37,576 bases of DNA from Allomuricauda sp. TMED12 (lineage in GTDB: Bacteria > Bacteroidota > Bacteroidia > Flavobacteriales > Flavobacteriaceae): contig NHBR02000057.1 in assembly GCA_002167435.2 (NCBI GenBank), positions 1 to 37,576 on the forward strand. Reading direction: 5' to 3'. Under the pieces are notes generated by a model. The model was not told where the DNA came from. It made no database searches and saw nothing but the letters and a program-made list of their open reading frames with translations. Below, in pieces: positions 1 through 8,036 of the stretch. Both the position numbers and the translations under genes were made by a program. Position 1 is the stretch's first letter. The number at the start of each line of letters is the position of its first letter.

Positions 1-35
1 AAAAATAGTTTTGTTGTGGAAGGTATCTGTCTCAT
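1..35 (-). CDS. Start of a gene running off the left edge (possibly DUF3570)
   Basis: An ATG on the minus strand at 35 opens a frame with no stop to the window edge, giving eleven complete codons that read MRQIPSTTKLF. It starts 25 bases after the DUF4266 stop on the same strand. In other Bacteroidota and Proteobacteria the gene after DUF4266 next to apbE is usually a DUF3570 outer-membrane protein. That identity is inferred from neighbourhood only, because too few residues are visible. Confidence 0.35.
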   Translation of the reverse strand, partial: MRQIPSTTKLF

Positions 36-60
36 ATGGTTTTAAATAACTGGTATCAAA

Positions 61-270
61 TTAATTACATCCACATCCACCCCCTGTTTTACCGCCGTTG
101 GCACCAGAGGAAGCCTCCCTATATATATGAAAATTGGTCTCGAAACGTTCGCACGGTCGGGCACTCAACTGCATTTCCTCATCGTTCACATAAACCTTGT
201 CGTACTCACGAACAGCAACACAGGAACTTGCAACAATCAAAAGCAGCCATAAAAAAAAGAGTCTTCCCAT
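61..270 (-). CDS. DUF4266 family small lipoprotein
   Basis: This 69-residue protein has a lipoprotein-type leader ending LLIVASSC, so Cys17 is the probable lipidated residue. Its C-terminal tail is rich in Gly and Cys and ends GGGCGCN, which is the signature of the DUF4266 family. The function is unknown; the family is found next to apbE, thioredoxin-like and DUF3570 genes, as here (12 bases after apbE). A stretch reading EASSGAN near residue 54 resembles the ApbE flavinylation consensus DxxSGA(T/S), but has Glu for Asp and Asn where the FMN-accepting Thr or Ser should be. It probably sits in the outer membrane or periplasm. Confidence 0.85.
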   Translation of the reverse strand: MGRLFFLWLLLIVASSCVAVREYDKVYVNDEEMQLSARPCERFETNFHIYREASSGANGGKTGGGCGCN

Positions 271-282
271 ATCTTAAATGTA

Positions 283-1278
283 CTAATTCGTATCGAACAT
301 GATACCTGAACTTTTATGCAACTTGTTTTCAGCATCCACCACTACAGCCTCTACCCCATCAATCTGATTGACCATATGAAGGCCAACATCCCTGCCCATA
401 ATAAAAACTGCAGTGGCCAGAGCATCGCACAATTCTGCTTGTTTTGCGAATATCGATACACTGTTAATCCCCCGAGTGGGGTACCCTGTTCGGGGGTCGA
501 TAATGTGTGAATACTTTTTCCCGTCAAGCACAATATATTTTTCATAATTCCCCGATGTGGCCACAGAGGATTCTATTATTGGCAACCAACTAAATACTTT
601 GTCCTTGCTCAAAGGATTGGCAATACCCACCAACCATTTTTCACCGGTTACTTTGGTTCCCCATGTAGTAAGATCTCCCGAAGCGTTAATGATTCCGCCT
701 TTTACATCTTTGGAAACCAAAAGGTCTTTGGCCCTATCTGCTGCATATCCTTTTCCAATAGCGCCAAATCCAATACACATTCCTTTTTCGGGCAAGAAAA
801 CGGTCTGGTTTTCTTGGTCCAATTGGATCTTTTGATACCCGACTTTGGAAACGGACTTTTCAATTCTTTCTTGGGAAGGAACTTTGTCCATAGTTCCATC
901 AAACCTCCAAATCTCATCCATGGAGGCATAAGTGATGTCAAAAGCGCCATCCGTTATTTCGGATATTTTGATGGAACGCTCGATTAAATTAATAAGTTCC
1001 CGACTTACCTTGACTGGTTTGATTCCCGCATTTTTATTGATCAATGAGGTTTCGGAATCCTTGTCCCAGGACGAAATTATCTTTTCTATACGTTCAATTT
1101 CTGAAACCGCTTCATCAATATTGATATAGCCTATTTCCTCGTTTGGAGCTACCACGGTAATCTCAAACCGGGTCCCCATCAATTTCAAGGTTTTTTTTAC
1201 GGTAACATCCGTTTGCCGTGACTGCCCAAACGACAGCAGACAACAAAGGCTGCAGGCTAAGGCAATCAAGGTTTTCAT
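283..1278 (-). CDS. apbE: FAD:protein FMN transferase (ApbE)
   Basis: ApbE moves FMN from FAD onto a Thr or Ser of periplasmic or membrane redox proteins, using Mg2+. The 331-residue protein has a signal peptide (about residues 1-19) and the family landmarks in order: MGTRFEI at 34-40, GFGAIGKGYAADRA at 170-183, NASGDL near 198-203, HIIDPRTGYP at 258-267 and CDALATAVFIMG at 284-295. The length is normal for the family. The start ATG overlaps the TGA of the thioredoxin gene by four bases, which implies translational coupling. The visible flavinylation candidate is the adjacent DUF4266 protein, although its motif is imperfect; the true substrate may be the next gene, off the left edge. Confidence 0.95.
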   Translation of the reverse strand: MKTLIALACSLCCLLSFGQSRQTDVTVKKTLKLMGTRFEITVVAPNEEIGYINIDEAVSEIERIEKIISSWDKDSETSLINKNAGIKPVKVSRELINLIERSIKISEITDGAFDITYASMDEIWRFDGTMDKVPSQERIEKSVSKVGYQKIQLDQENQTVFLPEKGMCIGFGAIGKGYAADRAKDLLVSKDVKGGIINASGDLTTWGTKVTGEKWLVGIANPLSKDKVFSWLPIIESSVATSGNYEKYIVLDGKKYSHIIDPRTGYPTRGINSVSIFAKQAELCDALATAVFIMGRDVGLHMVNQIDGVEAVVVDAENKLHKSSGIMFDTN

Positions 1279-1712
1279 TTCAGGAATTTGTTTAATGTCT
1301 TGATGTATTTTTCGGGACTTGTACGGGCGACAAAACCTGTGGTGCCCAAAACATTTTGATTTTTGTCCATTACCACGACCAAAGGGAAATAACCCCTTGG
1401 ATTATATTTTTCGGCTAGTGACTTATTGATGTTTAACTTTTCTTGGGATAATTGATTTTTCTTTTTACGGGGAAAATCAGCATCATACATTACATAATGT
1501 GCTGCTGCGTAGGTTTTGAATTCATCACTATCAAAAACATGCCGCTTTAAACGAATGCACGGGGCACACCAATCGGAACCTGAAAAAACCAGAACAATAG
1601 GCTTGTCTTCGCCAGCAGCCTTGGTAAGTGCATCATCAAAACTATCTTGCCATTGTTGGGCCTGAAGTATGCCGGAAAAGGTAAATATTATTAGGTAAAT
1701 TATATGTTTCAT
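1275..1712 (-). CDS. Secreted thioredoxin-fold protein
   Basis: The 145-residue protein starts with a hydrophobic signal peptide (cleavage near residue 18, ...LQAQ) and has a thioredoxin active site WCAPC at 48-52 within SGSDWCAPCIRLKR. The later segment around residues 105-120 (NPRGYFPLVVVMD) supplies the cis-proline strand of the fold. It should act as a periplasmic thiol reductant or oxidase. It lies between the Rieske gene (18 bases upstream) and apbE (four-base overlap), so it is part of one transcript. It may keep Cys residues of the Rieske or DUF4266 proteins in the right redox state, which is an inference. Confidence 0.9.
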   Translation of the reverse strand: MKHIIYLIIFTFSGILQAQQWQDSFDDALTKAAGEDKPIVLVFSGSDWCAPCIRLKRHVFDSDEFKTYAAAHYVMYDADFPRKKKNQLSQEKLNINKSLAEKYNPRGYFPLVVVMDKNQNVLGTTGFVARTSPEKYIKTLNKFLK

Positions 1713-1730
1713 ACGATTTGGGATTTAAAA

Positions 1731-2171
1731 CTATTCATACACCCTTAAAATGGAACCGTTGAGTTCGGTATTATAAACCTTTAACACCTTGGCAGGGGTT
1801 CCATCCACTTGATTTAGAGGAGTTCCGTCCTGGTCAAAACGAGACCCATGTACATCGCAATAAAAAATACCGCCATTCTGGTCCACAAATCGCACTTGAT
1901 CATAGGATTGATGGCTACAAACTTGGCTTGCCGCCACATATTCGCCTTGCAGGTTTCTTGCAATTACCACCAAGTTTTTTAATATAAAACCACCATTTTC
2001 AGAAAGATTTGATGCTTCTGCAGAAGTAAGGTCGACCGTAAAGTCCACTCCAGTAGGCTCTTCTACCAAATTACCATCTATTTCGTCCTTGGAACATCCT
2101 TGTAAACAAGGGAATGTGAGGGCAAAGGCTGCGCCAGCCCCCAAACTTCTTAGAAACTCTTTTCTTTCCAT
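1731..2171 (-). CDS. Rieske [2Fe-2S] lipoprotein
   Basis: A 146-residue Rieske-fold protein. The two cluster-binding boxes are C85-S-H87 and C105-D-V-H108, separated by 17 residues. The N-terminus combines a Tat-like RKEFLR motif with a lipobox ending LQGC (Cys26), so it is probably exported folded and anchored as a lipoprotein. The Rieske boxes lack the disulfide cysteines of bc1-type proteins and look like the ferredoxin subclass. Its job is electron transfer on the outer face of a membrane; the partner is not visible. It begins 47 bases after purM and heads the thioredoxin-ApbE-DUF4266 group. No separate promoter was recognised, so it may be read through from purM. Confidence 0.92.
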   Translation of the reverse strand: MERKEFLRSLGAGAAFALTFPCLQGCSKDEIDGNLVEEPTGVDFTVDLTSAEASNLSENGGFILKNLVVIARNLQGEYVAASQVCSHQSYDQVRFVDQNGGIFYCDVHGSRFDQDGTPLNQVDGTPAKVLKVYNTELNGSILRVYE

Positions 2172-2218
2172 AGCATGAGGTTTATAAATAAGAACGCTAT
2201 TTCAAGGTAAATCGTATG

Positions 2219-3397
2219 CTAATATTCAAACTTGCCGTACTGGCTCTGGATGGTCAGCTTTTTGTTTTCCGAGGATTCTACCCGACCTATAATCTGGGCA
2301 TCTACATCAAAACTCCGCGAAATGGCAATGATTTCTTCTGCAACCTGCTCATCCACATACAATTCCATGCGATGACCGCAGTTAAATACTTGGTACATTT
2401 CCTTCCAATCCGTTCCTGATTGCTCTTGAATCAGTTTGAACAAAGGCGGAATGGAAAACATATTATCCTTGATGATGTGCAGGTTTTCCACAAAGTGAAG
2501 AATTTTGGTCTGTGCTCCCCCACTGCAATGCACCATACCATGTATTTCGTTGGAAGAATATTGTTCCAATACTTTTTTAATGATGGGCGCATAGGTTCGC
2601 GTAGGCGACAATACCAATTTACCAGCATCCAGCGGACAGTCGGCCACTTCATCCGTCAGTTTTGTATTTCCGGAATACACCAATTCTTCAGGAACGGATG
2701 CATCAAAACTTTCAGGATATTTTTCGGCCAAGTATTTTGAAAATACATCGTGTCGGGCCGACGTCAATCCATTACTGCCCATACCACCATTGTATTCGCT
2801 CTCGTAACTTGCTTTTCCAAAAGAAGCCAAGCCAACGATTACATCTCCTGCCTTAATATTGGCATTGTCGATTACATTTTTTCGCTCCATTCGAGCGGTA
2901 ACCGTGGAATCCACGATAATGGTTCGAACCAAATCACCAACATCTGCGGTTTCGCCCCCTGTGGAACGGATGGTAATACCATGTTTTTCCAAATCGGAAA
3001 TAAGTTCCTCGGTTCCATTGATGATGGCCGAAATCACTTCACCTGGAATCAAGTTTTTGTTTCGTCCAATGGTTGATGATAACATAATGTTATCGGTAGC
3101 CCCTACGCAGATCAAGTCATCTACATTCATAATAAGTGCATCTTGGGCAATACCTTTCCAAACCGAAATATCCCCGGTTTCCTTCCAGTACATGTATGCC
3201 AAAGATGATTTGGTTCCGGCACCATCGGCATGCATCACCAAACAATGATCCTTGCTACCCGTTAAATAATCAGGAACAATTTTGCAGAACGCCTTGGGAA
3301 AAAGGCCTTTATCTATATTCTTGATGGCATTGTGCACATCTTCTTTGGAAGCAGAAACACCTCGCTGGGCATATCTTTTACTGGTATCCGATGACAT
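2219..3397 (-). CDS. purM: Phosphoribosylformylglycinamidine cyclo-ligase (AIR synthase)
   Basis: PurM makes aminoimidazole ribonucleotide from FGAM with ATP, the fifth step of purine synthesis, in the cytoplasm. The 392-residue protein is of the longer Bacteroidota type. Motifs seen are HADGAGTKSSLAYMYW near residue 56, the metal and nucleotide segment IMNVDDLICVGATDNIM near 90-106, a glycine-rich STGGETADVGDLVRT near 145-159 and GMGSNGLTSARHDVF near 207-221. The ATG at 3397 starts just after a TATTTTTG -7-like box at 3412-3419 (minus strand). The gene stands directly behind the terminator hairpin of the type III glutamine synthetase, so it should be transcribed on its own. Confidence 0.92.
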   Translation of the reverse strand: MSSDTSKRYAQRGVSASKEDVHNAIKNIDKGLFPKAFCKIVPDYLTGSKDHCLVMHADGAGTKSSLAYMYWKETGDISVWKGIAQDALIMNVDDLICVGATDNIMLSSTIGRNKNLIPGEVISAIINGTEELISDLEKHGITIRSTGGETADVGDLVRTIIVDSTVTARMERKNVIDNANIKAGDVIVGLASFGKASYESEYNGGMGSNGLTSARHDVFSKYLAEKYPESFDASVPEELVYSGNTKLTDEVADCPLDAGKLVLSPTRTYAPIIKKVLEQYSSNEIHGMVHCSGGAQTKILHFVENLHIIKDNMFSIPPLFKLIQEQSGTDWKEMYQVFNCGHRMELYVDEQVAEEIIAISRSFDVDAQIIGRVESSENKKLTIQSQYGKFEY

Positions 3398-3411
3398 ATG
3401 AATGGTTTGGG

Positions 3412-3419
3412 CAAAAATA
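3412..3419 (-). promoter_or_regulatory. Probable -7 box of purM
   Basis: On the minus strand the bases read TATTTTTG, matching the Bacteroidota -7 consensus TAnnTTTG, 14 bases before the purM ATG. No good -33 TTG is placed at the expected spacing, because that stretch is the hairpin of the previous gene. Confidence 0.45.
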
Positions 3420-3454
3420 ACGGAAAGCCATCAAAGTATTGATATGCTTTCCGT
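3420..3454 (-). terminator. Terminator of glnN (minus strand)
   Basis: A hairpin has perfect 9-base outer arms (ACGGAAAGC at 3420-3428 and GCTTTCCGT at 3446-3454) and an inner ATCAA/TTGAT stem. On the minus strand it is followed by TTATTTTTG, a U-rich run. It lies 22 bases after the glnN stop. Confidence 0.75.
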
Positions 3455-3476
3455 CTTTTCCTTTTAGAGTGTTTTT

Positions 3477-5663
3477 CTATTTAGAAAACAACATTTCCCG
3501 GTATTTGGTAAATGGCCAGAATTCATCGGCAATCAATTTTTCCAATTTATCGGAATGCTCCCGAATCTTATCAAAATAGGGCCTCACATTATTACAATAG
3601 GCCTGGGCTTTTTTATCTACTACGGACATACCATTGGCACGTCTTCTAGCATCCGCCATTTCATCGGTAAGCTTTTTGATTTCCACAATATGCTCTCCTA
3701 CTTGCTCCAGGATATTCAATTGACCTTCGGCTACTTTTTTATGCGCTGCACCATAGACTTCTTTTAATCCTTGAATGTTTTCCAATAATAGATTTTGATA
3801 TTTGACCGCCGCAGGGATTATATGATTGTAGACCATTTCTCCCAACACACGACCTTCTATCTGAATATGGAAAATATAGGCGCCAAGTTCCACTTCTTGA
3901 TGGGCCTTGAGTTCCACCTCGTTCATTACATCCATCTGCTTAAAAAGTTCCAGGCTTTGCTTTGATGTAATTACTTGGAGTGCTTCTGGTGTATTTTTAT
4001 TGAAGCTCAGTTTTCGTCTTCTGGCCTCTTCCTGCCACTCAATGCCATAGCCATCTCCTTCAAAACGGATGCGCTTGGATGTTTTGATGTATTCCCGAAG
4101 CACATTGAAAACTGCCTCGTCCTTTTTTAGACTTTTCTTATCAATTAATGCATCGACCTCTTTTTTAAAGTCGGTCAACTGTTTGGCCACAATCGTATTG
4201 AGCATGGTCATAGGCTTGGCACAGTTCATCTTGGACCCCACACCTCGCATCTCAAACTTGTTTCCCGTGAACGCAAAAGGTGATGTTCGGTTTCTGTCCG
4301 TATTGTCCAACAGTATTTCTGGAATCTTGCCCACAACGTTGAGTTTAAGCTCTGTTTTTTCCTGTGGTGACAACTTTCCTTTAGAAACACCTTCCAGTTC
4401 ATCCAGCACTTCACTTAATTGTTGACCTATAAAGATGGAAATAATCGGTGGTGGTGCTTCATTGGCCCCCAACCTATGATCATTGCTGGCCGAAGCAATG
4501 GATGCCCTCAACAATTCTTCGTAAGTATCCACTGCTTTGATGGTATTCACGAAAAATGTCAAAAACTGAAGGTTCTTCATGGGCGTTGTGCCCGGGCTCA
4601 ACAGGTTAACGCCTGTATCGGTGGCCAAAGACCAGTTGTTATGTTTACCGGACCCGTTGATTCCCGAGAATGGTTTTTCATGGAACAGTACCGAAAAATT
4701 ATACTTATCGGCAATCTCCTCCATCACATCCATCAACAATAAATTATGATCTACGGAAAGGTTTGCCTCTTCAAAAACGGGTGCAAGTTCAAATTGGTTC
4801 GGAGCCACTTCATTATGCCTTGTCTTGACAGGAATTCCAAGTTTGGTACATTCCTTTTCGAGTTCGCTCATAAAACCCAGCACCCTTGCCGGAATCACTC
4901 CAAAATAGTGGTCGTCCAATTGCTGTCCTTTAGCAGAAAAATTCCCCACCAAAGTTCGTCCTGTTACGGAAAGGTCCAAACGGGAGTTGGCCAATGACTT
5001 ATCAATCAAAAAATACTCCTGCTCCCAACCAAGCGTGGCATGCACTTTTCTTACGTTTTTATCAAAATATTGTGCTACCGAAGTGGCTGCTTGGTCTATG
5101 GCATGCAAAGCTCTTAAAAGGGGGGCTTTATTATCCAAAGCTTCTCCCGTGTAAGCTACAAATATGGTAGGTATACAGAGTGTTGTTTTATAAACAAATG
5201 CAGGAGAAGTAGGGTCCCAGGCCGTGTATCCCCTTGCTTCAAAAGTATTTCTGATTCCACCGCTTGGAAAGCTGGAGGCATCGGGCTCTTGCTGCACCAA
5301 TTGTGCCCCTCCAAATTTTTCCATCGCTCTTCCATTTGGGAGAATATCAAAGAAGGCGTCGTGCTTTTCCGCTGTGGCCCCAGTTAATGGCTGAAACCAG
5401 TGCGTATAGTGGGTAGCTCCCATGGAAAGCGCCCACGCTTTCATTCCTTCAGCAACTTGGTCAGCGATTTTCCGATCTATTTTAGTGCCTTGAAAAATGG
5501 CAGATTTTACTTTGTCAAGAGCTTCCTCAGTAAGAAATTGAAGCATCTTATCTTCATTAAAAACGTTCTTACCAAAAAGGTCAGACCGTTTACCGGTTTC
5601 GTTGATATTGGCATGCTCTCTATTACGGCTTTCGGCCAAGGCTTGGAATCTTGTTTTCGGCAT
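3477..5663 (-). CDS. glnN: Type III glutamine synthetase
   Basis: A cytoplasmic ATP-dependent ligase making glutamine from glutamate and ammonium. The 728-residue length is typical of GSIII, which forms dodecamers and is common in Bacteroidota. Landmarks include FPSGGIRNTFEARGYTAWDP near residues 130-150, the metal/substrate segment KTRHNEVAPNQFELAP near 282-297 and INGSGKHNNWSLAT near 335-349. An open frame with a TTG begins at 5672, but the ATG at 5663 is the better start: it gives MPKTRFQAL and lies about 20 bases after a TAGATTTG -7-like box. It is divergent from a second, unrelated glutamine synthetase at 5875, which suggests joint control by nitrogen supply. Confidence 0.95.
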   Translation of the reverse strand: MPKTRFQALAESRNREHANINETGKRSDLFGKNVFNEDKMLQFLTEEALDKVKSAIFQGTKIDRKIADQVAEGMKAWALSMGATHYTHWFQPLTGATAEKHDAFFDILPNGRAMEKFGGAQLVQQEPDASSFPSGGIRNTFEARGYTAWDPTSPAFVYKTTLCIPTIFVAYTGEALDNKAPLLRALHAIDQAATSVAQYFDKNVRKVHATLGWEQEYFLIDKSLANSRLDLSVTGRTLVGNFSAKGQQLDDHYFGVIPARVLGFMSELEKECTKLGIPVKTRHNEVAPNQFELAPVFEEANLSVDHNLLLMDVMEEIADKYNFSVLFHEKPFSGINGSGKHNNWSLATDTGVNLLSPGTTPMKNLQFLTFFVNTIKAVDTYEELLRASIASASNDHRLGANEAPPPIISIFIGQQLSEVLDELEGVSKGKLSPQEKTELKLNVVGKIPEILLDNTDRNRTSPFAFTGNKFEMRGVGSKMNCAKPMTMLNTIVAKQLTDFKKEVDALIDKKSLKKDEAVFNVLREYIKTSKRIRFEGDGYGIEWQEEARRRKLSFNKNTPEALQVITSKQSLELFKQMDVMNEVELKAHQEVELGAYIFHIQIEGRVLGEMVYNHIIPAAVKYQNLLLENIQGLKEVYGAAHKKVAEGQLNILEQVGEHIVEIKKLTDEMADARRRANGMSVVDKKAQAYCNNVRPYFDKIREHSDKLEKLIADEFWPFTKYREMLFSK

Positions 5664-5683
5664 TTTTAACAATCTTTAATTTT

Positions 5684-5691
5684 CAAATCTA
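5684..5691 (-). promoter_or_regulatory. Probable -7 box of glnN
   Basis: The minus strand reads TAGATTTG (TAnnTTTG consensus) 20 bases upstream of the ATG at 5663. It supports the shorter start of glnN. The nearest TTG upstream on that strand is 27 bases away, longer than usual. Confidence 0.45.
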
Positions 5692-5808
5692 CAATTAAGA
5701 ATTTAATAATATATACTTCAAAAATTACTTTTTTTTCAGTCAACCCTTCTTAAAACAGGGGTAATATAAATAATAAACACAAGTTTGTGATTTTAACCCC
5801 ATAAAACA

Positions 5809-5837
5809 TTGATAATTAAATGAAAAAACTATTTTTG
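5809..5837 (+). promoter_or_regulatory. Promoter of the type II glutamine synthetase
   Basis: A -33 TTG (5809-5811) is followed after 18 bases by TATTTTTG (5830-5837), a match to the Bacteroidota TTG/TAnnTTTG promoter. Transcription should begin near 5843, giving a leader of about 32 bases before the ATG at 5875. Confidence 0.65.
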
Positions 5838-5874
5838 TTAATCATAAAATTGAGAACGATTAACTACCAGAATT

Positions 5875-6885
5875 ATGAGCAAATCTAAATTAGAGTATCT
5901 ATGGTTGGATGGTTATGAACCAACAGCCAACATTAGAAGTAAGACTAGAATAGAAGAAGATTTTAGTGGTAAACTGGAAGATTGCCCAACGTGGTCTTTC
6001 GATGGTTCATCTACAAAACAAGCCGAAGGAGGTTCCTCTGATTGCCTGTTGAAGCCAGTTGCCATTTATCCAGACCCCGCAAGAAGAGACGGTTATTTGG
6101 TAATGACCGAGGTAATGAATCCTGACGGAACTCCGCACGTTAGCAATTCCAGAGCTACTATTGATGATGAGGATGCTGATTTCTGGTTTGGATTTGAGCA
6201 GGAGTACTTTATTATGGATACTGCGACAGGTCTTCCATTAGGATTCCCTGTTGGTGGTTATCCTGGACCGCAAGGCCTATACTACTGTTCCGTTGGCGGA
6301 AGAAACACATGGGGAAGAGACCTAGTTGAAGAACATGCCGATCTTTGTTTGGATGCCGGACTTCAATTCGAAGGCATCAACCAAGAGGTTGCTGCTGGAC
6401 AGTGGGAATTTCAATTGTTTGCCAAAGGTGCCAAAAAAGCTGGTGATGAAATCTGGGTTGCCCGTTACTTATTGCAAAGATTGACCGAGAGCTACGGATA
6501 CTACATTGAGTATCACCCAAAACCTATTAAAGGTGACTGGAATGGTTCTGGTATGCACGCCAACTTCTCCAACACCTTGTTGAGAACTTGTGGCTCCAAA
6601 GAAACTTACGAAAAAGTTTGTGAAGCTTTCCGTCCTGTAACCAAAGAGCATATCGCAGTTTACGGTGAGTACAACGATGAACGATTGACTGGTAAGCACG
6701 AAACTGCTTCCATCACAGATTTCAGCTATGGAGTTTCCGATAGAGGTGCCTCCATCAGAATTCCAATTATGACCGTAGAGAAAGGTTGGAAAGGATGGTT
6801 GGAAGACAGAAGACCTGCTTCTAACGCCGATCCATACAAAGTTGCAGCCGTAATCGTTAAGACGGTTAAGTCCGCAGACGTATAA
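5875..6885 (+). CDS. Glutamine synthetase, type II (eukaryote-like, beta-grasp)
   Basis: The 336-residue protein is half the size of GSIII and of the GSII class. It has the beta-grasp N-terminal domain (EYLWLDGYEP near residue 7, then PTWSFDGSSTKQAEGGSSDC near 38-57) and the catalytic segments FGFEQEYFIMD near 103-113, GINQEVAAGQWEFQ near 163-176, GDWNGSGMHANFS near 221-233 and GKHETASITDFSYGVSDRGA near 268-287. The reaction is the same as that of the divergently transcribed glnN: ATP-dependent amidation of glutamate. A promoter lies at 5809-5837 and a terminator follows at 6919. The pair of different glutamine synthetases may serve different ammonium levels, which is an inference. Confidence 0.93.
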   Translation: MSKSKLEYLWLDGYEPTANIRSKTRIEEDFSGKLEDCPTWSFDGSSTKQAEGGSSDCLLKPVAIYPDPARRDGYLVMTEVMNPDGTPHVSNSRATIDDEDADFWFGFEQEYFIMDTATGLPLGFPVGGYPGPQGLYYCSVGGRNTWGRDLVEEHADLCLDAGLQFEGINQEVAAGQWEFQLFAKGAKKAGDEIWVARYLLQRLTESYGYYIEYHPKPIKGDWNGSGMHANFSNTLLRTCGSKETYEKVCEAFRPVTKEHIAVYGEYNDERLTGKHETASITDFSYGVSDRGASIRIPIMTVEKGWKGWLEDRRPASNADPYKVAAVIVKTVKSADV

Positions 6886-6918
6886 ACACGTATATAAATT
6901 AGTTGTTGATTATAGATG

Positions 6919-6949
6919 AAAACCGTCCCGCTTTATGGGGCGGTTTTTA
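6919..6949. terminator. Bidirectional terminator between convergent genes
   Basis: AAAACCGTCCC (6919-6929) pairs with GGGGCGGTTTT (6937-6947), one G-U pair included, around a 7-base loop. The run of T after it on the plus strand ends the glutamine synthetase transcript. The antiporter stop codon on the other strand touches the hairpin at 6947, so the same stem can end both transcripts. Confidence 0.85.
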
Positions 6950-7885
6950 TTTTATGGTCATATAAATGAAAATACCATAAAAGGCCAAGAGCACTAACCC
7001 ATCTCTCCATCCCAATCGCAATCCTTTTGGAAAGAACACCAAAGGAAAGATAAGAAAGGAGATGCCGAGCATCCAAAAGATATCTTTGGACAACAATCCT
7101 TCATCCATTACGGTTATTGGTGTGATTATAGAAGTTATCCCCAACACGGCCAACAAGTTGAAAATATTGGAACCAATCAAGTTTCCCAATGAAATCGCTT
7201 TCTCCTTTTTAAGCACAGCTATAACGGACGCTGCCAACTCGGGTATACTTGTTCCTACGGATACAATGGTAATCCCGATTACACGATCACTAACCCCAAA
7301 TGTGGAGGCCATGCCCACCGCGCCGTCAATAAGCAATTCCGAGCCACCCCACAGTGCGGTTCCCCCGATTCCCAAGAAGAGTACTATCTTATATAATGGT
7401 AACGGAACGTCATCTTCAGGCATTTCATCAACAACTGCTGTTTTTTGAAACCTTAACAGGTACACTAGAAAGACGAAAAGAAATGAAACAAGGATAATTC
7501 CTTCGTATTGCTGAAGTTCTCCATCAAAATAAATAAAGCCACAGAACATTAGGGAAGCCACAATCATTACTGGCCAGTCGGTAGTATAAAAACTCTTCCT
7601 AACATCTATACTGCCCATAATTACGGTAATGGCCAAAACCAATCCCAAGTTAGCAATATTGGAACCTACCACATTGCCCAAAGAAAGATCTGGAAAACCG
7701 TCCAATGCAGCTTTTATGCTTACAATAAGCTCTGGGGCCGAGGTGGCAAAAGACACCACCGTCATACCAATAACAATTTTGGGGATGAACAATCGCAAGG
7801 ATAAAGCAACTGCGGACTTCAACAGCCAATTACCTCCTGCAATCAGCAAAACCAATCCTAAAACAATAAAAAGTAGATTTCCCAA
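6947..7885 (-). CDS. CaCA-family calcium/sodium antiporter
   Basis: An inner-membrane cation antiporter with about ten hydrophobic segments and the two alpha-repeats of the CaCA family. Repeat 1 contains SFATSAPELIVS followed by GNVVGSNIANLGLVL; repeat 2 contains SVGTSIPELAASV followed by GNLIGSNIFNLLAVLG. The conserved Glu in each PEL is the ion site. The frame is open to a GTG at 7927, but a TATCTTTG -7-like box at 7910-7903 (minus strand) falls inside that extension. The TTG at 7885, giving MGNLLFIVLGLVLLIAGG, matches the usual family N-terminus and is preferred (312 residues). The start is therefore uncertain by 42 bases. It is divergent from blaI, but its own promoter lies outside the operators. 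Confidence 0.88.
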   Translation of the reverse strand: MGNLLFIVLGLVLLIAGGNWLLKSAVALSLRLFIPKIVIGMTVVSFATSAPELIVSIKAALDGFPDLSLGNVVGSNIANLGLVLAITVIMGSIDVRKSFYTTDWPVMIVASLMFCGFIYFDGELQQYEGIILVSFLFVFLVYLLRFQKTAVVDEMPEDDVPLPLYKIVLFLGIGGTALWGGSELLIDGAVGMASTFGVSDRVIGITIVSVGTSIPELAASVIAVLKKEKAISLGNLIGSNIFNLLAVLGITSIITPITVMDEGLLSKDIFWMLGISFLIFPLVFFPKGLRLGWRDGLVLLAFYGIFIYMTIK

Positions 7886-7952
7886 AAAAGTAAATTTTCG
7901 TGCAAAGATAATGGAAGATCCACTCACTAAAGAAGGTTCTCTTAAAAAGAAA

Positions 7953-8008
7953 AACTATAAAAATAGTTAACAAACTATAAAAATAGTTGTTTAACTATAG
8001 GATTAGTA
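7953..8008. promoter_or_regulatory. Three phased BlaI-type operators
   Basis: AACTAT-N4-ATAGTT is perfect at 7953-7968 and at 7973-7988, and a third degenerate copy (AACTAT-N4-TTAGTA) sits at 7993-8008. The starts are exactly 20 bases apart, about two helical turns, so dimers would stack on one face of the DNA. Copies two and three overlap the blaI promoter, as expected for autorepression. Binding by BlaI is inferred from position and symmetry. Confidence 0.72.
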
Positions 8009-8017
8009 TTATGTTTG
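7987..8017 (+). promoter_or_regulatory. Promoter of the blaI-M56 operon
   Basis: A -33 TTG (7987-7989) and TATGTTTG (8010-8017) are separated by 20 bases, matching the Bacteroidota promoter. The start of transcription would be near 8023, about 14 bases before the ATG at 8037. The box lies within the operator array. Confidence 0.65.
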
Positions 8018-8036
8018 GGCAAATAATGAGAACATC

